Shown here in pieces: positions 27,147 to 36,105 of a stretch of 64,000 bases of DNA (within the stretch, counting starts at the first letter, position 1; each line of letters begins with the position of its first letter). The stretch is from UBA1205 sp045534635 (GTDB lineage Bacteria > Bacteroidota > Bacteroidia > Bacteroidales > WCHB1-69): the NCBI GenBank assembly GCA_045534635.1, contig JAZSKB010000005.1, positions 58,141 to 122,140 of the forward strand, in the 5' to 3' direction. The position numbers and the translations under genes are program-made. The notes below the pieces were generated by a model that was given only the letters and a program-made list of their open reading frames with translations, was not told the DNA's origin and made no database searches.

Positions 27147-27614
27147 TTATAATGATTTTATCGGTAATTGTTTTATTTTAATATCACTTTGTTTAAGTTT
27201 CAATGAATCGTTTTTATGAATATTTACTATCGAATCAGATTTTATTTGCTTTTCTATTTTGGCAACATCTTGCAATAAACGATTGGTAACATTAATTTGA
27301 ATTTCTTTAAGTTTTTCATTATCATAATAATAGTAATCTAAATTTGCTTCAAAATCTTTATAGGTAACACCGTACTTATTCATTATCGTATTCATGTGTT
27401 CTATTACATAAGTTCGCATAATATTTGAACTATTATTAAATAACTTTTCTCTGCATTGACCCTCTAATATATATATATCATACAAAATATTCTCTACTTG
27501 TTGTTGTGATAATTCTATAGTTGGTTTTTGCACATAATAATTCTTTCGTTGACATGCAAAACACAAAACAAGAAAAAATAATATCCACACTATTTTTTTA
27601 TATTTCTTCATCAT
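27147..27614 (-). CDS. DUF4296 lipoprotein
   Basis: 155 aa. Lipoprotein signal peptide with the lipobox VLCFAC (Cys ~20). The DUF4296 domain follows: LSQQQVENILYDIYILEG, then MNKYGVTYKDFEANLDYYY. The function of the family is unknown. Its ATG overlaps the pyrC stop by 4 bases; this pyrC-DUF4296 pairing is common in Bacteroidales, though I know of no functional link. Confidence 0.8.
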   Translation of the reverse strand: MMKKYKKIVWILFFLVLCFACQRKNYYVQKPTIELSQQQVENILYDIYILEGQCREKLFNNSSNIMRTYVIEHMNTIMNKYGVTYKDFEANLDYYYYDNEKLKEIQINVTNRLLQDVAKIEKQIKSDSIVNIHKNDSLKLKQSDIKIKQLPIKSL

Positions 27615-28963
27615 CTATTAAAATATAATTCCATTGCTGGATTTTCATTAGCAAAAATACCTTTATCGTAAACCAAGACTCCATTAACAAAAGTTTTTTC
27701 CACCGACGAAGAAAAAGTTTTCCCTTCAAATGGAGACCACGCACATTTATAATAAATATTATCCGTAGAAACTTTTGTAGGAATTTGTAAATCAACTAAA
27801 ACCATATCTGCAAAATATCCCTCTTTAATAAAACCTCTCCTATCTATTCCATACAACAAAGATGGATTGTGCGAAGTTAATTTCACCAATTGCTCTATTT
27901 TCAATTTATTGGCTTTTACTAAATCTAACAATACCAACAATGTATGTTGTACCATTGGCATTCCAGAAGGAGATTGAAAATAAGATTTATCTTTTTCTTC
28001 CCACAAATGCGGAGCATGGTCTGAACCAATAGTGGTAATTTCTCCATTTGCAACCGCTTGAAGCAATGCTAATCTATCATTTTTTGTTTTAATTGCAGGA
28101 TTACATTTTATTTTTGCACCATAATTTGCATAATCGTTTTCATCAAAACATAAATATGACGGACAAATTTCACCTGTAATATTCGCTGATGAATTTGCTA
28201 ATAATTTTAATTCTTCTTGGGTGCTAATATGTAAAATATGAAGATGTGTGCCTAATCGTTCCGCACGTGCTATTACCTTTTTAGATGCCTCCACACAAGC
28301 CTTTGTACTTCGTATTTGATTATGTACAGAGAAAGGAGGTTTTTCTCCATATTTTTGTTTAAAGAAAGATGTATTTTCTTTTATAATTGTCTCGTCTTCA
28401 GCATGTACAGCAATAGGTAAATCTTTAATAGCAAATACTTTTTCTAAAACAGCCTCATCACTAATAAGCATATTGCCCGTAGAAGAGCCGACAAAAAGTT
28501 TTAATCCTGCAACACGATTTTTATCTACATGTTTTACTTCTTCAAAATTGGTATCTGTTGCCGCTAAATAAAATGAATAATTGCAAAACATTTTATCTTT
28601 TGCTTGAAGAAAACGGTCATTTAAAAGGTTATTTGTTGTAGTTTGTGGCAATACATTGGGCATGTCCATTATGGAGGTCACTCCTCCTACCAATGCCGCA
28701 CGACTTTCTGTATAAATATCTCCTTTGTTTGTCATTCCCGGTTGACGAAAATGAACATGCTCATCTATCAAACCCGGAAGAAGATATTTTCCACAAGCAT
28801 CAATAATTTTTGTCCCTAAAACAAAGGGAATATCTTCAATAGCAATAGATTGTGGATAAATATTTTTTATAAATCCATCTTGTATCAACACATGTGAAAA
28901 CGAAATTTTATCTTCATTTACAAGTTGAACATTGACTATCAGATAATTATTTTGCATAGCCAT
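27611..28963 (-). CDS. pyrC: Dihydroorotase
   Basis: 450 aa. Amidohydrolase with the metal ligands HVHFRQPG (His69, His71), GGVTSIMDMPN, a carboxylated-lysine region KLFVGSSTGN and SDHAPH (~316-321). A class I dihydroorotase forming dihydroorotate in pyrimidine synthesis. Two starts are possible (ATG at 28963 or 28957). A TATCTTTG element at 28980-28987 lies 17 bases upstream and is the probable promoter of the four-gene operon. Confidence 0.92.
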   Translation of the reverse strand: MAMQNNYLIVNVQLVNEDKISFSHVLIQDGFIKNIYPQSIAIEDIPFVLGTKIIDACGKYLLPGLIDEHVHFRQPGMTNKGDIYTESRAALVGGVTSIMDMPNVLPQTTTNNLLNDRFLQAKDKMFCNYSFYLAATDTNFEEVKHVDKNRVAGLKLFVGSSTGNMLISDEAVLEKVFAIKDLPIAVHAEDETIIKENTSFFKQKYGEKPPFSVHNQIRSTKACVEASKKVIARAERLGTHLHILHISTQEELKLLANSSANITGEICPSYLCFDENDYANYGAKIKCNPAIKTKNDRLALLQAVANGEITTIGSDHAPHLWEEKDKSYFQSPSGMPMVQHTLLVLLDLVKANKLKIEQLVKLTSHNPSLLYGIDRRGFIKEGYFADMVLVDLQIPTKVSTDNIYYKCAWSPFEGKTFSSSVEKTFVNGVLVYDKGIFANENPAMELYFNR

Positions 28964-28979
28964 ATACTATTAAAAAATG

Positions 28980-28987
28980 CAAAGATA
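28980..28987 (-). promoter_or_regulatory. -7 promoter element of the pyrC operon
   Basis: Minus-strand TATCTTTG just upstream of the pyrC ATG. Confidence 0.6.
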
Positions 28988-29086
28988 ACATTTTTTTCTT
29001 ACTATCTTTACTTTGTGTACTTTAAAAAATTTATCCATCTATTTTCCAAAAACAAAAAAAACAATATGTTGATTTTTTTCAAACAA

Positions 29087-29818
29087 TTAATAATCAATCG
29101 GATGTTCGTAATCAACCAGCACTACTGCCACATTTTTAGGAGTACACAATTGCTGTGTGAAAGCAACATTTTCAGGAGAATATTCTACTGGAGTATGCCA
29201 ATAATGAATAGGCATATTAGGAAATGAATCATTGAGCAAAGGATACATATAGTACCAAGAACTCAAGGCAGAAGGTTGCAAAATAGCAATTTTATTTCTT
29301 ATTTTAGTTGTCCATTCCTCAACAGATTCCCCATCCCAATAAGGATTATTAACCCAAAACAAAGTCATAAAACCATGCTTTTTTACTTGTAATAAAGCCT
29401 CATCGGATTGACTTTCAATAAATACTCTATCTTTTATGGTCGCAGACAATTTTTCTATGATAGCACAAATGCTATCTACATTGTCCACGGACAAGTTTTT
29501 TATATCAAACCAATACCTACAAGTTTCTCTATTGGCAATTGATTGATACCACATTGACAAAGTTAATCCTCTGATAGAATCTACCAATTCGTGTCCGATA
29601 AATAATTTATCTTGATATGCTGAATAAGTTATATCCACCTCTAAGCCTGTAAATTCCAAACTTTTTGCTTGTGCAACTAATGTATCGTTTGCACTATGTG
29701 CCCAAATTTTATTGTTTCCATATATATTCGTATCTATTTGAAATTCAATGATATCTATTGGACAATGCTGACAAGAAATCAATAAAATTGATGAAAATAA
29801 GAAAAATATTTTTTTCAT
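29087..29818 (-). CDS. GDPD/PLC-like lipoprotein of the FAM151 type
   Basis: 243 aa lipoprotein (lipobox LLISCQ, Cys ~16). The body has the TIM-barrel phosphodiesterase pattern WAHSANDT, LEVDITYSA and LFIGHE (metal/active-site H and E-x-D positions), then WFDIKNL, VFIESQSDEAL and a terminal LVDYEHP. These match the FAM151/GDPD superfamily better than classical GlpQ. Probably cleaves a glycerol-phosphodiester in the periplasm or at the outer membrane. It begins 2 bases after the LtaS-like gene, so they form an operon. Confidence 0.65.
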   Translation of the reverse strand: MKKIFFLFSSILLISCQHCPIDIIEFQIDTNIYGNNKIWAHSANDTLVAQAKSLEFTGLEVDITYSAYQDKLFIGHELVDSIRGLTLSMWYQSIANRETCRYWFDIKNLSVDNVDSICAIIEKLSATIKDRVFIESQSDEALLQVKKHGFMTLFWVNNPYWDGESVEEWTTKIRNKIAILQPSALSSWYYMYPLLNDSFPNMPIHYWHTPVEYSPENVAFTQQLCTPKNVAVVLVDYEHPIDY

Positions 29819-29820
29819 TG

Positions 29821-32307
29821 CTATTTTATTCCGTAAATTTTAATTTCTATCTCTTTGAAAATCAATTCATTATTTTTATCCCATTTAGCATCTTGATTAG
29901 GAGTTGTCACAGAAAGCAATATTGGTATTTGTTGATTCTGAAGAACAGGAAAAATTTTTTCTAACTTCATATCATTCCATTTACCACCTTCCATGTCTTG
30001 CGTAAGAAAAGAATTGCAAACTGCTCCTTGATAAACAATATCTTTGTTACTTTCCAATTGCAAATTCATAAATTTGTCCTTGTATACATAATTCACATTC
30101 AACACTTTCGCTACTGCCTCCACCTTCAATTGGGTATAATCTTGTGTATGAACAACTATTGGCATCATTAATGCTAATTTTTGTACTCCCACTTCACTCG
30201 GTGGATTAGTTGATGCCACATGCACCTGATTTTCATTTACTTCTCTCCTTAACAACTTACATTGATTGACATAAGAAGGATATTGCGTTAATCGATTATC
30301 CAAATAAACATATTTGTGAATATATTTCATGGCTTGCATATATTGTTGCATCTCCTTTTCAAGTGATTTATTATCAACTAAAATTAAATTGAATAAACTA
30401 TCAAATTGATACAATTCACCACCATAGTCTCTTTGATGATAATAATAGTTATCGAACAACATCTCATGAAATTCCCGTGCATAACTCATAAATAACATTC
30501 GTTTAGAAGAAGAAAACACTCGCGTGGTATCCAAACCATCCTCTATCCAGTGAATAGTATGTCCACTTTGTAAACCATATTTATTTTTCAATAATTTCAC
30601 CAACGACGGCGTTACATCATTGTGCGAAACTACCGTATGAAATGTTGCTTTTCGTTGCAACAATGGAGACCATATCAACAATGGCACATGATGATAAGAA
30701 AGGTCGTTTTTCAATTCTTTTCCACTTGCATGGTCTCCTGTTATAACAAAAATAGTATGTTGAAAACTCGGCAAACGACTATAACGTTCAAAAAAATCTC
30801 GTAAACAATCATCTGCATAATTCACAGATGCCAATTTTAACAAACTTTCCTTTTTTACCTTTTGTTTCTCGGCAGGCATGGAACTTATCATTTGACTGAT
30901 TTTTTGTTCATAACGTCGTTTTTTATCTTTTTGATAGTCATTCTTTGCTTCCATATCTTCGTGAGCCGAAAGAGTGATATATAGTTCAAATCGTGGCAAA
31001 TCCATATTCATTGCCTCCACATAATCCAAACTTCTACGAAACATCATACTATCATTATAACCAAAATAAAAAGCATCTCTATTGACAGATGTATCTTGCC
31101 AACATTCTTGATTCAAAGGCGAATAGAAATCTGTTCTTTGATTGTATAAATACTCTTTTACACAATCAAAGGCAAAATCACCAGCATAAAATGCATTGGC
31201 AGAATAACCATTTCTTTTCAACAAAGTTATAAGGGAATGATTATCTGGCATTGCTCCAAATTGAAAACCTTTAACCCCGTATGGTACGGAACCAATTAAA
31301 GCGGGAACAACTCCAAAACTTCTCGGCGTAGTACTCAAACAATTACTCCAATACAATCCTTCCGATGCCAAAGAATCGAAAAAAGGCGTAAAACTAATTC
31401 CGCTTTCATTATTGCCAGACCATTCTCGTCCCAACGATTCCATGACAATGTACACCACATTTGGCATATTTACCGAAGACTGAAAAAATGGTGATAATAC
31501 ATCTTTGATATTATCTATTCTTTCTAAAGGATAATATATATCTACAACTTGTCTGTCAGGGTAGATTTTTAAATAATCTTTTATCAATGAGTCGTTATAC
31601 TGCATTTTTCCCAACGAATCATTAGATTGTATTTTTCCCAACGATTCCCAATCCTTCAGATGTTTGTATTGTATGATTCCATACAAAGTTTTATTTTTCA
31701 TAAAATTATTGATAGTCACATTTTTAGTTATATTCCTCTCTTTCACAAATCCTAAGAAAAAACAACCTAATACTATCAAAATCGATACTATTATGTACAA
31801 ACTATTCGATAATTTTATTCTGGCAAAAAAGTACAATATCAACATAGAAAATCCTATCACCATCAGTACTATCAATATCAACCAACCTATGGAGATAAAA
31901 CTTTGTATAGTTATCATCGTTTCACGAATAGGTCGCACAAACAATTCTGCTCCCAATAGTAATCCAGTTTGCCGAGTATAAACAAATAAAACCATTTCTG
32001 ACAATATGGAACAACTCAACAAAAAATTGCTCACCAACATACCCACCCTTCGCCACTTGATTAAAAGAAAATAAAAAATATAGGCAATTGACAAACATAA
32101 GGAAGCAAAAGCAAAATAATTAACAAAAACAATCCATACAAATTCAAGAATAGGTTCGTCTTCGTTCACATGGAAATCCAAACCTACCATAGCAACATAC
32201 TCAGCCAATAAAAGCAATATCAACAAAGCCCAATATCCAATTGCCATTGATAAAAATGGCTTTGATTTTTTTGCAAACACAACACTTTTTTGTAGCAAAC
32301 TTCCCAT
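29821..32307 (-). CDS. LtaS-like phosphoglycerol transferase (sulfatase-fold membrane enzyme)
   Basis: 828 aa from the ATG at 32307. The longer reading starts with TTG at 32322, only 11 bases from a -7 element at 32334-32341, so I prefer 32307. Five transmembrane helices in the first ~210 residues are followed by a periplasmic alkaline-phosphatase-fold domain: VVYIVMESLG (metal Glu), TTPRSFGVVPALIG (nucleophile Thr), FYAGDF and ITGDHASG. A ~170-residue C-terminal extension of unknown fold follows. In Gram-positives LtaS polymerises glycerol-phosphate; in Gram-negatives relatives (MdoB/OpgB, EptA-like) decorate periplasmic glycans or lipids. The adjacent phosphodiesterase supports a phosphoglycerol theme. 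Confidence 0.8.
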   Translation of the reverse strand: MGSLLQKSVVFAKKSKPFLSMAIGYWALLILLLLAEYVAMVGLDFHVNEDEPILEFVWIVFVNYFAFASLCLSIAYIFYFLLIKWRRVGMLVSNFLLSCSILSEMVLFVYTRQTGLLLGAELFVRPIRETMITIQSFISIGWLILIVLMVIGFSMLILYFFARIKLSNSLYIIVSILIVLGCFFLGFVKERNITKNVTINNFMKNKTLYGIIQYKHLKDWESLGKIQSNDSLGKMQYNDSLIKDYLKIYPDRQVVDIYYPLERIDNIKDVLSPFFQSSVNMPNVVYIVMESLGREWSGNNESGISFTPFFDSLASEGLYWSNCLSTTPRSFGVVPALIGSVPYGVKGFQFGAMPDNHSLITLLKRNGYSANAFYAGDFAFDCVKEYLYNQRTDFYSPLNQECWQDTSVNRDAFYFGYNDSMMFRRSLDYVEAMNMDLPRFELYITLSAHEDMEAKNDYQKDKKRRYEQKISQMISSMPAEKQKVKKESLLKLASVNYADDCLRDFFERYSRLPSFQHTIFVITGDHASGKELKNDLSYHHVPLLIWSPLLQRKATFHTVVSHNDVTPSLVKLLKNKYGLQSGHTIHWIEDGLDTTRVFSSSKRMLFMSYAREFHEMLFDNYYYHQRDYGGELYQFDSLFNLILVDNKSLEKEMQQYMQAMKYIHKYVYLDNRLTQYPSYVNQCKLLRREVNENQVHVASTNPPSEVGVQKLALMMPIVVHTQDYTQLKVEAVAKVLNVNYVYKDKFMNLQLESNKDIVYQGAVCNSFLTQDMEGGKWNDMKLEKIFPVLQNQQIPILLSVTTPNQDAKWDKNNELIFKEIEIKIYGIK

Positions 32308-32333
32308 AATATAACGATACAAGATAATTTTTA

Positions 32334-32341
32334 CAAAGATA
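32334..32341 (-). promoter_or_regulatory. -7 promoter element of the LtaS-like operon
   Basis: Minus-strand TATCTTTG, 26 bases upstream of the ATG at 32307. Confidence 0.55.
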
Positions 32342-32423
32342 CAATATTTTATTAAAATATAGATTCAACAAGCAAGAATTATAAGAAATATGGTCTTTTA
32401 TTCTATAAATCACAAAATAAAAA

Positions 32424-32446
32424 AGGGCTATCTATTCGATAGCCCT
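32424..32446 (-). terminator. Rho-independent terminator after the POT transporter
   Basis: AGGGCTATC / GATAGCCCT with a TATTC loop, followed on the minus strand by TTTTATTTTGT. Confidence 0.8.
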
Positions 32447-32464
32447 CTATTTTGAAAAAACAAA

Positions 32465-34024
32465 TTATTTTGTTACTTTTTCAAGCCATTTAACCATTCC
32501 AAGCATTACTCCCATAGAAATGAGACATACAACAAGGAATACTGACCAACATTGCCAAATTGGCCAAGCATTGTACATTAAAGGACCTATCCACAATAAT
32601 AAATTTCCTATTGCAGTAGCACCCAACCACAAACCTTGACACAATCCTAATAAATGTTTTGGAGCAACTTTCGACACAAAAGATAATCCAAGTGGTGAAA
32701 TAAATAATTCTGCTACTGTCAAGAAGAAATAAACAGCAATAAGAACCCACCAATGTGCTTTATTTGCTAATTGTTCTCCAATAGGAAGTGCTTTAAATTC
32801 ATCTGCAGAAGGATAACCTTGAATATATGAAAATATAGCTAAAAATACAAATGCTAAACCAGCAATAAACATACCTATCGCTATTTTCTTTGGTGTTGAA
32901 ATCTCTTTACCACGACGTGTAAAAGCAGCAAAAATAGCCATAATAATAGGAGTTAATACAATAACAAAAAATGGATTAATAGCTTGCCATATTTCTGGTG
33001 CTACTGTTGAAGAATCTACAAAATCACGTGCGAAAAACGACAACGACATACCATTTTGGTGGAAAGAAAACCAAAAGAAAATCACGATACCTAATACTGC
33101 AAATAAAGCATAAAGACGTTGTTTAATTTCTTTTGCCATTGCAAGTTTTTCTTCTTCTGTATAGTTAACAGATTCTTGTTTTGATTTTTTTGCAGGAGTT
33201 GGGAATATTTTTTGATTAGCAAGAAATATTGTCAATGAAATTAACATCGCAGCAACTGATGCTATAAACGAATAATGAATACCTTCATTGAATATTTCCA
33301 AATATCTTGCACTTGAAGCAACCATATCAGTAATATTTCCACCTGCCGCTTGCATCATAGTTGTAAGATTTTCCATCGCTTGAACACTCATTCCACTTGC
33401 ATTATTTATAAATTCATGACATAAAGCAGGAAGTGCAGCATTATAAATCATACCATTAGTTTCAAGCCACCATTCTCTGAGCAATGGAGCAACAAAAGGA
33501 GCAATCAAACCTCCCACATTGATAAAAACATAAAAAATTTGGAATCCTGAATCTCTTTTACTTTTTGCAATTCTTAATGCTTCTGCACCTTCTTTTGCTG
33601 CTTCTGCCTCAAAATTGTCGTACATTTGTCCTACAATTGCTTGTAAATTACCTTTAAATAATCCATTACCAAAAGCAATCATAAACAATGCTACACAAGT
33701 CATAACAAGCAAACTCATACTATTTTGAGGAGTTGCTAAAATAGGTATGGATAAAACAATATATCCAATAGCCATAATGATTAAACCTTTCTTTATGGTA
33801 CCTTTATAATTTTGTGTACGGTCTGCTATAAGTCCTCCCACTAAACTTAAAAGATAGATACCTGCATAAAAGAATGAATAAATAGTTCCACTTGTTGCTT
33901 CTCCTAATCCAAATTTTGAACATAAAAACAACACCAATACAGCATTCATAATATAGTAGCCAAAACGCTCTCCCATATTACTAAGGGCTGCTGCCAATAA
34001 CCCTTTTGGATGTCCTTTAAACAT
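32465..34024 (-). CDS. POT-family proton-dependent di/tripeptide transporter
   Basis: 519 aa with about 14 hydrophobic helices. The N-terminal GERFGYY (proton-coupling ExxERFxYY-type motif), GGLIADR, GNGLFKGNLQAIVGQMYD and a large loop between helices 6 and 7 mark the PTR2/POT family. Moves di- and tripeptides across the inner membrane with protons, fitting the peptidases in the window. Own promoter (TATCTTTG at 34094-34101) and terminator. Confidence 0.9.
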   Translation of the reverse strand: MFKGHPKGLLAAALSNMGERFGYYIMNAVLVLFLCSKFGLGEATSGTIYSFFYAGIYLLSLVGGLIADRTQNYKGTIKKGLIIMAIGYIVLSIPILATPQNSMSLLVMTCVALFMIAFGNGLFKGNLQAIVGQMYDNFEAEAAKEGAEALRIAKSKRDSGFQIFYVFINVGGLIAPFVAPLLREWWLETNGMIYNAALPALCHEFINNASGMSVQAMENLTTMMQAAGGNITDMVASSARYLEIFNEGIHYSFIASVAAMLISLTIFLANQKIFPTPAKKSKQESVNYTEEEKLAMAKEIKQRLYALFAVLGIVIFFWFSFHQNGMSLSFFARDFVDSSTVAPEIWQAINPFFVIVLTPIIMAIFAAFTRRGKEISTPKKIAIGMFIAGLAFVFLAIFSYIQGYPSADEFKALPIGEQLANKAHWWVLIAVYFFLTVAELFISPLGLSFVSKVAPKHLLGLCQGLWLGATAIGNLLLWIGPLMYNAWPIWQCWSVFLVVCLISMGVMLGMVKWLEKVTK

Positions 34025-34035
34025 AATTATAATGT

Positions 34036-34068
34036 ATTAGTTAATAAATTAGTTAATAAAAATTAGTT
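34036..34068. repeat. Short tandem TTAGTTA-type repeats in a 5' leader
   Basis: Three TTAGTTA-containing units spaced ~13-16 bases lie between the promoter and the ATG of the POT gene. No function assigned. Confidence 0.4.
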
Positions 34069-34093
34069 ATTTTGCTTTAAAATTTTAGATTTG

Positions 34094-34101
34094 CAAAGAT
34101 A
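34094..34101 (-). promoter_or_regulatory. -7 promoter element of the POT transporter gene
   Basis: Minus-strand TATCTTTG, about 70 bases upstream of the ATG at 34024. Confidence 0.55.
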
Positions 34102-34238
34102 TTAAAAATTTTTCAACAAAGTGCAATCTAAAAATAAACTATTTTAAAAAAAAATCATAATCAACTATTTATCAGTAAAATAAAAATACTTGATAAAAAA
34201 AATTTTGTAAAAAAATATCTTTTTTGTAAAATAAGATG

Positions 34239-34246
34239 TATCTTTG
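34239..34246 (+). promoter_or_regulatory. -7 promoter element of the EEP-family gene
   Basis: TATCTTTG followed by CA, 68 bases before the ATG at 34315. The rest of 34102-34314 is AT-rich with no gene. Confidence 0.5.
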
Positions 34247-34314
34247 CAAAATAAGTTAATATAGGTATCATTTTTGTATAATAAATTGATATACAACTGC
34301 TTAAAAACAAATAG

Positions 34315-35352
34315 ATGATTCAATATAAAAAGAGAACATTACAATTTTTAGGAATATTTCTAATATGTACCATCTTTCAATGTCATAGTCAAACATCTCA
34401 TTGTAAAGATAATATGATATGTATTGCATTCTACAATGTAGAAAACATATTCGATACAATAGATAATCCCCAAACCAATGACCAAAACTTTTTACCAGAA
34501 AGTTCTTATCAATGGAATAGTGAAAAGTATTACAAAAAAATCCAAAATATCTCATCTGCAATAGCAACTATTGGACAAAAAGAAACCCAAAACGCACCTA
34601 TTTTAATCGGTTTGGCAGAAATAGAAAACAAAAACGTATTAGAAGACCTTATCAATTCTCCACAATTAAAAAAATACAATTACGGAATTGTTCATTTCGA
34701 CTCTCAAGACCCAAGAGGAATAGATGTTGGATTGCTTTATCAAAAAGATAGATTTAAAATATTCGATAGTAGCGTAGCAAGAACAGTGGTCAATAGTCGC
34801 GACCAACTTTTAGTTAGCGGAATTTTAGACAAAGAAGATAGCCTATTTATACTAATTAATCATTGGACATCAAGAATAAGTGGAACACAAAAAAGCGAAC
34901 CCAAACGTATCGCATCAGCCCAATTGGCTCGAAGAACTTGTGACTCCCTCTGCCAAAAACACCCTAATGCTAAAATTATTATTATGGGAGATTTCAATGA
35001 TAACCCTTCTGATATTAGCATTTCACAATATCTTGAAGCAGAAGGAGATACCAATAAAATAAATACATCTTGTCAGTTATACAATCCTATGTATGTGTTG
35101 GCTCAAAATGGCAAAGGCTCTTCTGTTTATCAAAAGCAATGGAATTTGTACGACCAAATTATCATTTCTGGAAATTTATTATACAAAAACAAAAACGGAC
35201 TCCATTTTGTAACAGCCGCTATTTTTGATGACGAAATGTTAAAACAAAAAAAGGAAAATTATCAAGATTATCCACAAAGGACAATAACATCAAATGCTTA
35301 TTATGGTGGTTATAGTGACCATTTTCCTATATATATCACACTAAAAAAATAA
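34315..35352 (+). CDS. Secreted endonuclease/exonuclease/phosphatase (EEP) family protein
   Basis: 345 aa. Short N-terminal signal (hydrophobic 10-25, with a Cys that could be a lipobox: IFQCHS). EEP fold motifs: FYNVENIFDT (Asn), GLAEIENK (catalytic Glu), NHWTSR, MGDFNDNPSD (Asp/Asn) and SDHFPI (Asp/His). These are the DNase I-like metal and catalytic residues, so an exported nuclease or phosphatase is likely; the substrate is unknown. The GT2 gene follows 5 bases after the stop, so they may share a transcript. Confidence 0.85.
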   Translation: MIQYKKRTLQFLGIFLICTIFQCHSQTSHCKDNMICIAFYNVENIFDTIDNPQTNDQNFLPESSYQWNSEKYYKKIQNISSAIATIGQKETQNAPILIGLAEIENKNVLEDLINSPQLKKYNYGIVHFDSQDPRGIDVGLLYQKDRFKIFDSSVARTVVNSRDQLLVSGILDKEDSLFILINHWTSRISGTQKSEPKRIASAQLARRTCDSLCQKHPNAKIIIMGDFNDNPSDISISQYLEAEGDTNKINTSCQLYNPMYVLAQNGKGSSVYQKQWNLYDQIIISGNLLYKNKNGLHFVTAAIFDDEMLKQKKENYQDYPQRTITSNAYYGGYSDHFPIYITLKK

Positions 35353-35357
35353 AAATT

Positions 35358-36101
35358 ATGGACAAGAAAATCATTATCATTCCAACGTACAACGAGAAAG
35401 AAAATATTGAAAAAATTATTCGTTTCGTATTTTCTCTACCAGAAACATTTGACATACTTATCATTGATGATGGTAGTCCTGATGGTACTGCTCAAATAGT
35501 AAAAAATTTACAAAACGAATATAATAATAAATTATTCATCGAAGAACGTGCAGGCAAACAAGGTTTAGGAACCGCATATCTTCATGGATTTAATTGGTGT
35601 TTATCAAACAACTACGACTATATCTTTGAAATGGATGCCGATTTTTCTCACAATCCTAACGATTTGATACGTTTATATAAATCTGCAAAAGAAGAAGGAA
35701 ATGATTTGATTGTAGGTTCTCGCTATTGCAAAGGTGTAAATGTAGTCAATTGGCCAATGTCGCGTATATTAATGTCTTATTATGGTTCGGCATACGTTCG
35801 CTTTATATTGCGAATACCAATTCACGATACTACAGCAGGCTTTATTTGCTATCGTAGAAAAGTATTGGAGGCTATCAATTTCAACGCTGTTAAACATATC
35901 GGATATGGATTTCAAATAGAAATGAAATACATTGCTTGGAAATTAGGATTTAAATTAGCAGAAGTTCCTATAATTTTTACCGATAGAACAGAAGGAACGT
36001 CCAAAATGAGTAAAGGAATTTTCAAAGAAGCAATTTTTGGAGTTATCAAACTCAGATTGAATATTTTATTTGGCAGTTTAAAAAAATATCGTAAGATATA
36101 A
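35358..36101 (+). CDS. Polyprenol-phosphate mannose/glucose synthase-like GT2 glycosyltransferase
   Basis: 247 aa. GT-A fold with IPTYNEKENI, DDGSPDGT, EMDADFSHNP (metal-binding DxD) and GSRYCKG, the pattern of dolichyl/polyprenyl-phosphate mannosyltransferases. No C-terminal membrane segment. Makes a lipid-linked sugar used for glycan or protein glycosylation on the periplasmic side. Convergent with the Nfn-like gene, 4 bases apart. Confidence 0.85.
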   Translation: MDKKIIIIPTYNEKENIEKIIRFVFSLPETFDILIIDDGSPDGTAQIVKNLQNEYNNKLFIEERAGKQGLGTAYLHGFNWCLSNNYDYIFEMDADFSHNPNDLIRLYKSAKEEGNDLIVGSRYCKGVNVVNWPMSRILMSYYGSAYVRFILRIPIHDTTAGFICYRRKVLEAINFNAVKHIGYGFQIEMKYIAWKLGFKLAEVPIIFTDRTEGTSKMSKGIFKEAIFGVIKLRLNILFGSLKKYRKI

Positions 36102-36105
36102 CAAT

